DNA of 64,000 nucleotides. It comes from Methyloceanibacter methanicus (GTDB taxonomy: Bacteria > Pseudomonadota > Alphaproteobacteria > Rhizobiales > Methyloligellaceae). The position numbers were made by a program, and so were the translations under genes. Position 1 is the stretch's first letter. Every line of letters starts with the position of its first letter. Of this stretch, positions 17,852 through 26,615 are shown in pieces. The notes beneath the pieces are model-generated. The model had not been told where the DNA came from. It saw only the letters and a list, made by a program, of their open reading frames with translations, and did not search any database. Location: the NCBI RefSeq assembly GCF_001723285.1, contig NZ_LPWG01000001.1, forward strand, positions 49,907-113,906, written 5' to 3'.

Positions 17852-18102
17852 ATTTTCCTCCCTTGGACACCCATTTCAACCGGCCGTTGTCGGCCGGAAG
17901 CTCCAGATGGGTTCACATACGAAGCCTGCGCGCGGGATTGGCACTTGTCAACGCAGTGTTGCTTATCCTCTTGCAAACGCTACCAGATGGCATGTTCCTT
18001 GCCATAACTGCCCGCCGAACTTGCTACGCGACAGGCCTCGAACTGGCTACACTTGCACCATGGCATGAGGGGCGGAGCCAAGGCTTCACGGTGGGTTATG
18101 GA
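17852..18102. promoter_or_regulatory. divergent promoter region of the PQQ cluster
   Basis: A 251-base region separates the leftward dehydrogenase and the rightward binding-protein gene, so both directions of the PQQ cluster start here. In-frame codons of the rightward gene extend into it, but they give a sequence with no family resemblance before Met at 18103. No clear operator was identified. Confidence 0.4.
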
Positions 18103-19383
18103 ATGAGATTAAGAAATTCGGTCCGGTCTAACGGCGCGTGCGGGCTCGCGAGCATCCCGCCAAAGCCGTTTTGGATGCGGCTGCGAATCCTCGCGTGCGT
18201 AGGAACTTTGCTCGCTTTGATGCCGCCAGCCACCCTAGCCGCCCCTCCCAAAGCCAAGCCTGAGCCTACATTGATCCCGATCGGCTACCTCAAACAGGAG
18301 GTCGACGAACTCATTCCCCTGTCACGTTTGAACGTGAAACCGGACGACTTAGGGATCGCGGGAGCGCAAATCGCGCTGAGCGACAACAACACGACGGGGA
18401 TGTTCACAAATCAAAAATTCGCACTGGACGTGGAACGCGTGCCCGTCGATGGCGATCCCGTCGCCGCTCTCAACAAGCTTGTCGATAGTGGCCATCAGTT
18501 CGTGCTGGTCGATGCGCCGGCGGAGGTCTTGCTGGCGCTTGCGGACGCGGTCGAAGGCAAAGACGTGCTGCTGTTCAATATCAGCGCCGCCGACGTCGGC
18601 CTCCGGCAGGAAGACTGCCGCGCGAACGTGCTGCACACGGCGCCCGATGTCGCCATGCTTGCCGACGCGCTTGCCCAATATCTGGTTTGGAAGAAATGGC
18701 AGCGATGGTTCTTGGTCAACGGCGTCTTTCCGGAGGACCAGGCGTACCGGGACGCCATCCGCCGCTCAGCGAAACGATTTGGCGCCGAGATCGTCGAGGA
18801 GCGCGCGTACAAGGAGACCCCCGGCGCGCGTCGCTCCGATACGGGCCAGCAACGCATCCAGCAGCAGATGCCGGTCTTCACGCAGGCCGCGCCATCTTAT
18901 GACGTCCTGATCGTAGCGGATCAGCGCGAGGTTTTCGGACCCTATCTTCCATTTCGCACCTGGGACCCGCGCCCCGTCGCCGGCACGGCCGGTCTCAGAG
19001 CCATGAGCTGGCATCCGGCGCATGAGCAATGGGGCGCGACACAGATGCAAAACAGGTTTCAGCGCTTCGCAAACCGCTTCATGCTGCCCCTGGATCACCA
19101 AGCGTGGATCGCAGTCCGCGCCGTCGGCGAAGCCGCCTCGCGCACCCAGTCCGGAGACTACGGACCGATCGACGCCTACATTCGCGGCGACAGCTTTGAC
19201 CTTGCTGCGTTCAAGGGACAGAAGGTGACGTTCCGGAAATGGGACGGCCAGCTTCGCCAACCCATCATTATCGCCGAGGCGGAACTGCCGGTCTCAACCT
19301 CGCCTCAGAGCGGATTCCTGCACGAGCACGAAGACGTCGACACGCTCGGGATCGATGCGCCCGAGACCAAGTGTGAATTCTAA
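18103..19383 (+). CDS. PQQ-associated ABC transporter substrate-binding protein
   Basis: This periplasmic binding-protein homologue has about 426 residues. The signal-like segment MRLRILACVGTLLALMPPA begins at an internal Met (18175), which is an alternative start. The body (IPIGYLKQEVDELIPLSRLN, VDAPAEVLLALADAV, NISAADVGLRQEDCR) matches the family tied by neighbourhood to PQQ-dependent alcohol oxidation (TIGR03863-type). The ligand is unknown. The permease and ATPase genes usual for this system are not in the window. Confidence 0.8.
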   Translation: MRLRNSVRSNGACGLASIPPKPFWMRLRILACVGTLLALMPPATLAAPPKAKPEPTLIPIGYLKQEVDELIPLSRLNVKPDDLGIAGAQIALSDNNTTGMFTNQKFALDVERVPVDGDPVAALNKLVDSGHQFVLVDAPAEVLLALADAVEGKDVLLFNISAADVGLRQEDCRANVLHTAPDVAMLADALAQYLVWKKWQRWFLVNGVFPEDQAYRDAIRRSAKRFGAEIVEERAYKETPGARRSDTGQQRIQQQMPVFTQAAPSYDVLIVADQREVFGPYLPFRTWDPRPVAGTAGLRAMSWHPAHEQWGATQMQNRFQRFANRFMLPLDHQAWIAVRAVGEAASRTQSGDYGPIDAYIRGDSFDLAAFKGQKVTFRKWDGQLRQPIIIAEAELPVSTSPQSGFLHEHEDVDTLGIDAPETKCEF

Positions 19384-19447
19384 ACCGAAAGCAAGTCGTA
19401 ACGACAAAGACAAGCGCAAGACAAAACTTAAGTCCTGGGAGGACACC

Positions 19448-20424
19448 GTGAAGATACTGCCACTATTCGCCGTTCTCGTGACGGCCCTTCTTTTCTGCGG
19501 TTCGGGCGCGCGGCCGCTTACACGGTCTATGTGTCCAACGAGAAAGGCAACTCTCTGACGGTCATCGACAGCGACACGCTGCAAGTGCTGACGACGATCC
19601 CCGTCGGACAACGGCCGCGCGGCATCAAGGTGAGCAAGGACGGAAAGCAGGTCCTCATTTGCGCGAGCGACGACGATACCGTGCAGGTGCTCGACGTCGC
19701 CTCGAGGGAGATTGTGGCCGACCTTCCCTCCGGCCCCGACCCCGAACTCCTGAACATTCATCCTTCCGGCAGCCCCGTCTACATCGCCAACGAAGACGAC
19801 AACCTGCTGACGGTCGTCGATCTCGATACGACGAAGGTTTTGGCGGAGGTCCAGGTTGGCGTGGAGCCCGAGGGCGTCGGCGTCAGCCCCGACGGCAAGA
19901 CGGTCGTGGTGACGTCCGAGACGACCAACATGGCGCATTTCATCGATACCGAGACCTACCAGATCACCGACAACGTCCTGGTGGGCACACGGCCACGTTT
20001 TGCCGAGTTCACGGCGGACGGAAAGCACTTGTGGGTCAGCTCAGAGGTGGCCGGCACGGTCTCCGTAATCGATGCCGAGACACGCGAGGTGATCAAGGTC
20101 ATCAAGTTCGACGTCCCTGGTGTCCAGCCGATTTACCTCCAACCCGTAGGCGTGCGCGTGACGAAAGACGGCACGAAGGCGTTCGTCGCGCTTGGGCCGG
20201 CGAACCGCGTGGCGGTCATTGATGCGAAGACATTCGAGGTCGAAGACTATCTGCTGGTTGGGAAACGGGTCTGGCAACTCGCCTTCACGCCGGACCAGAA
20301 GCTGTTGTTCGCAACGAACGGAAACAGCAACGATGTATCGGTGATCGACGTCCCCAGCCTGAAGGTCGTCAAGTCGATCCCGACCGGAACGGCGCCCTGG
20401 GGCGTCACGGTTTCCGAAGACTGA
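19448..20424 (+). CDS. PQQ-associated YVTN beta-propeller protein (frameshifted)
   Basis: The GTG at 19448 follows GGGAGG by 5 bases and starts a signal peptide (VKILPLFAVLVTALLFC). The frame then breaks between about 19505 and 19520, and the mature part begins AYTVYVSNEKGNSLTVIDSD in the next frame. Repeated blades contain YVSNE, DDTVQVLD, VSPDGKTVVVTSE and ATNGNSNDVSVID. This is the secreted propeller found with PQQ-dependent catabolism genes (TIGR03866-type). One base is missing in the C/G-rich junction. It probably acts in the periplasm with the dehydrogenase system. Confidence 0.8.
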
Positions 20425-20451
20425 GTCACACAAGAAGATTGAGTCACACAA
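20416..20451. repeat. 18-bp tandem duplication over a stop codon
   Basis: GAAGAYTGAGTCACACAA occurs twice head to tail (20416-20433 and 20434-20451) with a single C/T difference. The unit includes the last two codons and the stop of the beta-propeller gene, so the duplicate repeats Glu-Asp-stop just downstream. It looks like a recent slippage or unequal-exchange event. Confidence 0.85.
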
Positions 20452-20548
20452 AACGGAGACGGCGCACTGGGCACCGCGCGGCCCGAACTGTATGCTGGGC
20501 GCCGTCGATCATTCATCCAACGGTGCACTCTGGCTGCGGGGGAACGTC

Positions 20549-21082
20549 GTGAATGTCCTGATTGTCTATGGAACCACCGAGGGGCAGACCCGGAAGATCG
20601 CCGAGCGGGTGGCAAAAGAGGTCGCCGACTGCGGACACTCCGTCGAGCTGCTCGACGCCGGAGAACCGGGTGCCAGCGTGAATCTCGACGCCTTTCAAGC
20701 CTTTGTCGTCGCCGGGTCGGTTCACCAGGAGCAGCACCAAAATGCCATCAAGAACTTCGCGACAGCGCATTGCGATCGCCTGAATGCAAGCCCTTCGGCC
20801 TTCATATCGGTGAGCCTGTCGGCGGCGCTGGAAGAGACCCGTCCAGCCGCGCAAAGCTACGTGGATCAGTTCGTCGAGTTGACGGGGTGGCGGCCGCGCA
20901 TGACCCTTCTGCTCGGCGGCGCCGTCCGATTCACCGAATACGACTATTTCCAAGAGCAGGTCGTGAAGTTCATCGTCATGAGGCGGGGGCTGACCTCCGA
21001 GCCCGGAGCGGACCGGGAGTTCACCGACTGGACCGCTTTGGCCAGCTTCGTCGAAGACTTTCTCGAAACGGCCGCAGATTGA
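20549..21082 (+). CDS. flavodoxin-like (HemG-type) protein
   Basis: This 177-residue protein starts with GTG (VNVLIVYGTTEGQTRKIAERV) after a G-rich site. It has the flavodoxin FMN phosphate loop Y-G-T-T-E-G-Q-T. Its overall length and the VAGSVHQEQHQNAIKNF segment fit the flavodoxin-domain proteins related to menaquinone-dependent protoporphyrinogen oxidase HemG. It follows the PQQ propeller by 124 bases and may be part of the same redox unit. The physiological partner is unknown. Confidence 0.75.
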   Translation: MNVLIVYGTTEGQTRKIAERVAKEVADCGHSVELLDAGEPGASVNLDAFQAFVVAGSVHQEQHQNAIKNFATAHCDRLNASPSAFISVSLSAALEETRPAAQSYVDQFVELTGWRPRMTLLLGGAVRFTEYDYFQEQVVKFIVMRRGLTSEPGADREFTDWTALASFVEDFLETAAD

Positions 21083-21293
21083 CGACCTCGTCCCGCGCAA
21101 AGCGGGCTGGCTGACAGGCGGAACGCAGGTCCGGCGCGCTCCCAAGAACCGGAACAGAGAAACATCTGCGTGGCCGGTGCGCTGCTGCGGCCCACACGAT
21201 GCCGCTTGATTGAGATCAAGGCCGAAGCGCGACCCTCGATTGGATATTGCCTCTCGACAGACTGCGTTCATCGATCAACAGGTGCCCCCCTCA

Positions 21294-21731
21294 ATGACGA
21301 AATCCGTGTTTAGATTTGGCGTTATCCTCGCCTTCGTGCTTGCCGCCGCGACGCTTGCGGCGAGCGTGCAGCCAGCCGTTTCCGGAGACGAAGACCCCTT
21401 CTTCGTCAGCCTGGTGTCCGACGACGCGCACGCCGCAACCATGGCCCTCAGCTTCGCCAAGACCATTCAAGACCAGGGCCATCCCGTCACGGTCTTCTTC
21501 AGCAACAGAGGCGTCCTCGTCGTCTCGAAGGCTCACGCCGAGACCTACCCTGAGCAGCAGAAAGAGATTGGCACCCTGACAAGCGGCGGCGCCGTGCTCC
21601 TCGCGTGCCCGCACTGCATGAAGTACTACGGCATCGAGGACACCGGCTTGGTGCGTGGGGTCGCGGTCGGCGGTCCGGACAAGGTGACCGAGCGGCTCTT
21701 CATGGATGGCACGAAGACTCTCACCTGGTAG
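21294..21731 (+). CDS. exported DsrE/F-like protein
   Basis: The product has about 145 residues with a signal peptide (FGVILAFVLAAATLAASV). The DsrE-like domain includes FVSLVSDDAHAATMALSFA and ends with a Cys-Pro-His-Cys pair (residues 105-108) in LLACPHCMKYYGI. DsrE-type proteins handle sulfur or act as peroxiredoxin-like small proteins; export is less common. It lies at the right end of the PQQ-associated gene group, 211 bases after the flavodoxin gene. Its role is inferred only in broad terms. Confidence 0.7.
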   Translation: MTKSVFRFGVILAFVLAAATLAASVQPAVSGDEDPFFVSLVSDDAHAATMALSFAKTIQDQGHPVTVFFSNRGVLVVSKAHAETYPEQQKEIGTLTSGGAVLLACPHCMKYYGIEDTGLVRGVAVGGPDKVTERLFMDGTKTLTW

Positions 21732-21922
21732 CCGCACCAGCCGACGAGGCGCCCCGGCCCCGCATGAGCCGGCTTAGGATGCCACCGGGTCCCGCTGAGC
21801 ACTCATGCGGTGCTCACGCCCATGGCTGAGCCTCGCCTCAACGTCCAACCAGGCCAGCGCGCCGGGCATGCGACGCTGCGAAGGGCAGCGTCACACGGCC
21901 CAATGCGCTCAAACTCACGCCG

Positions 21923-23914
21923 TCATTCCGCCGGGTGTGACCGGCCATTGTGCTTTTGCGGCGCCAAGCTGGCCGCCGCCATGGGTGAAGCGATGCCCAC
22001 GGCATCGTGCGCTTCCTCGGCCCGCTCGTAGACATGCGGAGCGAGCCCACGCTTGCTCAACGCTTCTTCCATCTTCAAGCGCATGAATGTGCTCGTCGTG
22101 TAGCGTGTGGTGGTCGCGTAGTAGTGTTCCATCATGTATTCGATCATGCCGGCGTAATCGTCATACAGGTCCTCGGCGATCCGGCAGCCATCGTGGTTCA
22201 CCACGGCGTTGACCCGCTTGCCGGCCTTCTTGCAGGCATCGACGAGGACCTTGGTGAGATCCTCGACATCGCTCTTCTTCCGGACGCTCCAACCCTCGAG
22301 GTTGAGGAACAGGATATTGCGGTCCGCATCGTAGCTGACGCGTTCCCAGAGCTTGAGATTGAGCAGATCGTCCAGAAGCTCCATCGGCTCGTCGTTGAAG
22401 ATGCGCCTCTCCATGGGAACCGGCTTGTTGATGACCGGCTTGAAGTCCATTTGGGCCAGGATGTCCTTGTCGATGTCGATCCCTCGCGCCACCTCGATCA
22501 GCTCGAGACCGCCAGGCGTCAGTTGGAACACGCAGCGCTCGGTCACGTAGATCACGGGCTGCGACCGTTCCAGGGCGAACGATCCGCTGAACGTGATCTG
22601 CTCGACGTGGCTGACGAATTTCCGCGCACGGCCCTCCTTGACGATCTTGATGCCGTCGTTCGCGATTTCGACCTCGAGACCGCCTGCCGTGAAGGTGCCC
22701 GCGAACACGACGGCGCGGGAGTCTGCGAGATATTGATGAACCCGCCGCACCCGTTGAGGCGGCCGCCGAAACGGCTGGTGTTGACGTTGCCCTGCGCATC
22801 GCATTCGGCCATGCCGAGGCAGGTGAGATCGAGCCCGCCGCCATCGTAGAAGTCGAACATGGTGTTCTGATCGATGATCGAGTGGGCATTAGCCGAGGAT
22901 CCGAAACTCGATCCGCCCGCCAGAACGCCGCCCACAGCGCCGGCTTCGGTCGTGAGGGTGATATAGGGCGTCACCTTCTCTTCGTTTGCGATGGAGGCCA
23001 CGCCGTCCGGAGCGCGACGCCGAGATTCACGACACCGTTGGGCGGCAGCTCGAACGCAGCACGGCGAGCGATGACCTTGCGCGGATCGAGTGGCATCTTC
23101 GGCATGCCTTCCACGGGCACCCGGATTTCGCCTGACAGGGCCGGATCGTAGAGCACGCCGTAATTCATGCGGTGCATCTCCGGCGGGTCGGCCACCACGA
23201 CGCAGTCCACCAGAATACCGGGCACCTTGACGTCTTTCGGCTTGAGCGAGCCCTGCTCGACGATGCGCTCGACCTGAGCGATCACGAGACCGCCATTGTT
23301 GTAGGCCGCCATGGCCTGGGCCAGGCCGTCGAGGGTCAGCGCTTCCTTCTCCATGCTGAGATTGCCAGACGGGTCTGCGCTCGTGGCGCGGATGAAGGCC
23401 ACGTCGATCTTTGTCGCCTTGTAGAACAGCCACTCCTCGCCTTCGACTTCGACGAGCTTGACGATGTCTTCCTCGGTGACGTCGTTGACCTTCCCGCCGT
23501 CGAGCCGCGGGTCCACATAGGTGTGAAGGCCGACCTCGAGAACAGGCCGGGCTGCCCGGCGGCGCAGGCCCGATAGAGCTGCGAGATCACGCCTTGGGGC
23601 AGGTTGTAGCCGCAGATCTTGTTCTGTTGGGCGGCCTCGGCCACTTTGGGCATCCGGCCGAAATTGGCGGCGATCACGCGCTTCAGAAGACCCTCATGGT
23701 GCAGGCGCCCGGTCCCAAGGCCTTTGCTGTCGCCGGCGCCGGCGCACATGATCAGCGTGAGGTCACGAGGGGCGCCCGTCTCGACAAAGCGCGTCTCGAG
23801 GGCTGCGTGGAGCGCCTCCGGAATGCAGCTCTGAACAAAGCCCGTAGTCGTGACGACGTCGTTGTCGCGGATCAGCGCGATGGCTTCTTCAGCCTTGATT
23901 GTCTTGTCTTTCAT
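21923..23914 (-). CDS. acyl-CoA:acetate/propionate CoA-transferase (three frameshifts)
   Basis: After repair this is a CoA-transferase family I enzyme of about 660 residues, related to propionate CoA-transferases. The first half has [15 protein letters not shown] and the glutamate motif [13 protein letters not shown]. The C-terminal half has [10 protein letters not shown], and an extra C-terminal domain (residues beyond about 520) follows. Frame breaks lie near 23543, 23014 and 22722. Each is explained by one base missing from a two-base run. The ATG at 23914 has GAGGAAG upstream. It would move CoA between short acyl groups and acetate. Whether the breaks are real cannot be settled here. Confidence 0.82.
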
Positions 23915-24064
23915 CTTGGTTCGCTTCCTCAACAGTCCTTTTCTTCAGGATCGCATAACCGGCGCCCCCTTGTCGAAGCCCAGTTGGGGCTGCCTCCTGC
24001 CAGCCTGGAAGCTCTCACGGCCATGTGGTATCGGTTGCCGTCCTCAATTGCGACCAATCGATCG

Positions 24065-24667
24065 ATGCACGCAAGGCCGAACGCGTCCCTGGAGGCCATC
24101 TACCTGTTGCGCCATGGGGAAACGGAATGCAATCGCGCCGGGCGGTTCGACGGCCGGCTGGACTCACCGCTCACCGCCAAAGGCGTTGCGGAGGCGAAAC
24201 GACAGGGCCGCACCCTTCGTAGCCTGATCGGCCCCGCGGAGGACTTTCATATCGTGTCCAGTCCACTCGGCCGCGCCGTACATACGGCGCGAATCGTCGC
24301 CGAGGCCTTGGCGCGGCCCGATGCCGAAATCGAGACGGAGAAGCGTTTGACCGAAATCGACTTCGGCGTTTGGGACGGGCTGACTCTCAAGGAGATCGAG
24401 CAAAGCTTCGGGGCCCAATGGCAGGAGCGCAACAAGGACCGATGGTCCTATCGAATCCCCGGCGGCGAGAGCTATGCCATGGTCGCAAGACGCGTTGAGT
24501 CCTGGCTGCGCGCAGCACACGGACGGTTGATCGTGGTGACTCACGGGGCCGTCGAACGCGTTCTTCGCGGGTCGTATGCGGGCATGTCCGAGGCGGAGAT
24601 CCTCTCACTCGACGAGCCACAAGACGTCCTCTTCCGTCTCGAAGGCGGCCAGGTGCACCGACACTGA
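24065..24667 (+). CDS. histidine phosphatase family protein
   Basis: This 200-residue phosphoglycerate-mutase-like enzyme has the phosphohistidine motif Leu-Arg-His-Gly-Glu at residues 15-19, SSPLGRAVHTA after it, and the second catalytic histidine in VVTHGAVERVL. Such enzymes remove phosphate from sugars or small metabolites via a phosphohistidine. The ATG at 24023 would add 14 residues and has a weak GGAAG site; the shorter start is kept because the family begins close to the RHG motif. The substrate is unknown. Confidence 0.82.
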   Translation: MHARPNASLEAIYLLRHGETECNRAGRFDGRLDSPLTAKGVAEAKRQGRTLRSLIGPAEDFHIVSSPLGRAVHTARIVAEALARPDAEIETEKRLTEIDFGVWDGLTLKEIEQSFGAQWQERNKDRWSYRIPGGESYAMVARRVESWLRAAHGRLIVVTHGAVERVLRGSYAGMSEAEILSLDEPQDVLFRLEGGQVHRH

Positions 24668-24777
24668 CGCCTGCTCTACCGCAGGGCCGAACCGGGCGCG
24701 CACAACGAAGAGCGAGCACCGCAAGCGACATTACCGTATCCCGGGCCTCCAAATGGAACACCGGGCTCTAGGTGGAG

Positions 24778-25122
24778 TCAGTCGCAATGCCATTCGGCGG
24801 CGACGACATAAATCGTGCCCGTAGTCGGATTACCGCGTGAGGTGTTCAAGACGCCTTTGAGAAACGCTCCCGTCCGGGAGACCTTCGTGAACGACCACCC
24901 CGTGCCGACGCCGCTCGGAGGCGCCCAATTCGGGAGATAGTCGCCAGCGCGAGGCGACCGAAGAATCTGAGGATCGACATCCTTGGGGTAGCACAAGACT
25001 TGTCTGGCGCTCGCATCCGACACGTCGATGGCGCCTATCAGAAGCCCAGCCGCCAACAGCAACAGAGCCTTGTTGCCGCGCCAACCTGGACCGAAGCTCA
25101 AGGAAAACAGGATTGGTGACAT
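24778..25122 (-). CDS. small secreted protein of unknown function
   Basis: This 114-residue frame has an N-terminal hydrophobic segment (ALLLLAAGLLIGAIDV) and likely cleavage near ASA-RQ. The mature part has two cysteines, one near the start (VLCYPKD) and one at the end (EWHCD), plausibly bonded. It belongs to no family I recognise. It is divergent from the DUF4189 gene. Confidence 0.55.
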   Translation of the reverse strand: MSPILFSLSFGPGWRGNKALLLLAAGLLIGAIDVSDASARQVLCYPKDVDPQILRSPRAGDYLPNWAPPSGVGTGWSFTKVSRTGAFLKGVLNTSRGNPTTGTIYVVAAEWHCD

Positions 25123-25239
25123 GGCCTAACCCGAGTGAAGCACAACACACAGTTGATTACTACGACAACACACCCATAATTCAACTGGTTTTCATAGCGA
25201 AGCGAAGCTGGCCGGCCACGAACGGGGGTGAACCAAGCC

Positions 25240-25620
25240 ATGTGCCGCAAAGGACACTTGATAGGCTTATTCTGCATGGCTCTCGTCGTGGTGGGTGTGG
25301 CAACGCCTGCAACGGCCCGGGACAATTACGGGGCCATCGCCTATTCGCCGGACACGCGCGCTTACGGCTATTCCTACGACTCGCGCAGCCGGGCGCACGC
25401 CGAGAAGACTGCCATGGCTCGCTGCCGAAGCTATGGCGGAGGCTGCAGGGTTGTGACCTGGTTTCGCAACGCGTGTGGCGCCCTGGCCCTTGGGGACTAT
25501 GGCGGCTATGGCGGAGCCTGGGCCGGCAGCCGCGCCGCCGCCGAGCGCAGTGCGCTGCAGACGTGTGCCGGTTCGAGCAGCGATTGCAGGGTCGTCCGGT
25601 GGGCCTGCACATCGAGATGA
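25240..25620 (+). CDS. exported DUF4189 domain protein
   Basis: The 126-residue product has a signal peptide (GLFCMALVVVGVATPATA). The DUF4189 domain that follows shows the pattern YGAIAYSPDTRAYGYSYD, then Ala-rich helices and Cys residues (EKTAMARCRSYGGGCRVV and QTCAGSSSDCRVVRWAC). The ATG is preferred over an upstream GTG because a G-rich site sits about 9 bases before it. Proteins of this family are small periplasmic or surface-exposed disulfide proteins of unknown role. Confidence 0.75.
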   Translation: MCRKGHLIGLFCMALVVVGVATPATARDNYGAIAYSPDTRAYGYSYDSRSRAHAEKTAMARCRSYGGGCRVVTWFRNACGALALGDYGGYGGAWAGSRAAAERSALQTCAGSSSDCRVVRWACTSR

Positions 25621-25715
25621 TAGACACCGAGTCAACGCGTGCGGCTCAACACGGCGGGAGTCGTCGAACCGGGCGCGCGAAAGCGAGACTTGGCACGTCC
25701 CGTTGGCCCGCGTCT

Positions 25716-26102
25716 CTAATACGTTAGCAACTCCTCCAACTCCCGCGCCCGCTGAGACGTCATGTACCGGAGGCATGCCGCCGCGTGGATGCGAACAATC
25801 GAGCCGTCGCCCGATCCGTAATAGCCGCAATTGGCGTCACGAAACTTCAGCCACAGCCGCTGTGCGCTCCTGAGCTGCTCTGCCTGGGGGTTGTCCTTGA
25901 GAAGCTTCTGGTAGGCCGCATTCAGCCGTTTGTCCCAGGCCTTCGTGTAGCGGTTGAGGCAGTCTACGATTTGCAGCGTACTGCCGGACGGGCAGCTCTT
26001 GAACTCCGGCCCGTAGACATCCGTCCCGCTCTTGGCGGGCGCCGATGTGAGAAGCACAAGAATCGTTGCGACAATCGGTGTGCGCCACCCGGCTATTTGC
26101 AT
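25716..26102 (-). CDS. LprI-like (DUF1311) secreted protein
   Basis: The product has 128 residues with signal peptide VATILVLLTSAPAKS. The mature part holds the DUF1311 pattern CLNRYTKAWDKRLNAAYQKL...LRSAQRLWLKFRDANC, found in LprI, a lysozyme inhibitor, and in many secreted proteins of unknown role. GAGGAGG is present before the ATG. It is the third gene in a run of leftward secreted proteins, 68 bases after the hypothetical at 26171. Lysozyme inhibition is only a family-level suggestion. Confidence 0.75.
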   Translation of the reverse strand: MQIAGWRTPIVATILVLLTSAPAKSGTDVYGPEFKSCPSGSTLQIVDCLNRYTKAWDKRLNAAYQKLLKDNPQAEQLRSAQRLWLKFRDANCGYYGSGDGSIVRIHAAACLRYMTSQRARELEELLTY

Positions 26103-26170
26103 CGCGACCTCCTCTTGCGGACTTCCGCGAAGCGGCTGTCCATCCTGCGTTCTGCTGCCGTTTTAGGGAC

Positions 26171-26614
26171 CTAGTCGATGTCGAAATAGGGTGAGTACGG
26201 TTTCGGCGTGCAAAACATGTACGTGTTATCGAAAGCGCCGCTGTCGCTTTCGAAGGCAATGGAATTCGAATCGACGATCCGAAATCTGACTTTTGAGACC
26301 GACGTCGAGCCTTCGACAGAGCAAGCCATTTGCAGCGCGCAGATGTCTCCGCTGAGCACCGGGTTTCGAATCTGACAAAGACTCTCCCACTGCGCCCATT
26401 TCCCGTTCTTGCCGAAGGTCATATAGGTATATTGGCCGCCTAGATTCCGGCCGCCCTCTTTGATGATCGCGCAGGTGCCTTGCTCGTCCGTCCACGTCCC
26501 AGACGCTATGCCGCACGGACCCCCGGCCGCCACGGCCGACGCAACGCATGCGCCCGCGAGGCTAAAGACACCCGCCGCGGTCAGCAGCAGAACGGAACCC
26601 GTCAAGGCCCTCAC
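26171..26614 (-). CDS. small secreted protein of unknown function
   Basis: The product has 147 residues and starts at GTG 26614, one base after the stop of the formylglycine-enzyme-fold gene, so translation is probably coupled. A signal peptide (SVLLLTAAGVFSLAGACVASAVA) precedes a Cys-containing beta-rich part with GTWTDEQGTCAIIKEGG and a late Cys (MFCTPKP). No family was recognised. Confidence 0.6.
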   Translation of the reverse strand: MRALTGSVLLLTAAGVFSLAGACVASAVAAGGPCGIASGTWTDEQGTCAIIKEGGRNLGGQYTYMTFGKNGKWAQWESLCQIRNPVLSGDICALQMACSVEGSTSVSKVRFRIVDSNSIAFESDSGAFDNTYMFCTPKPYSPYFDID

Positions 26615-26615
26615 G

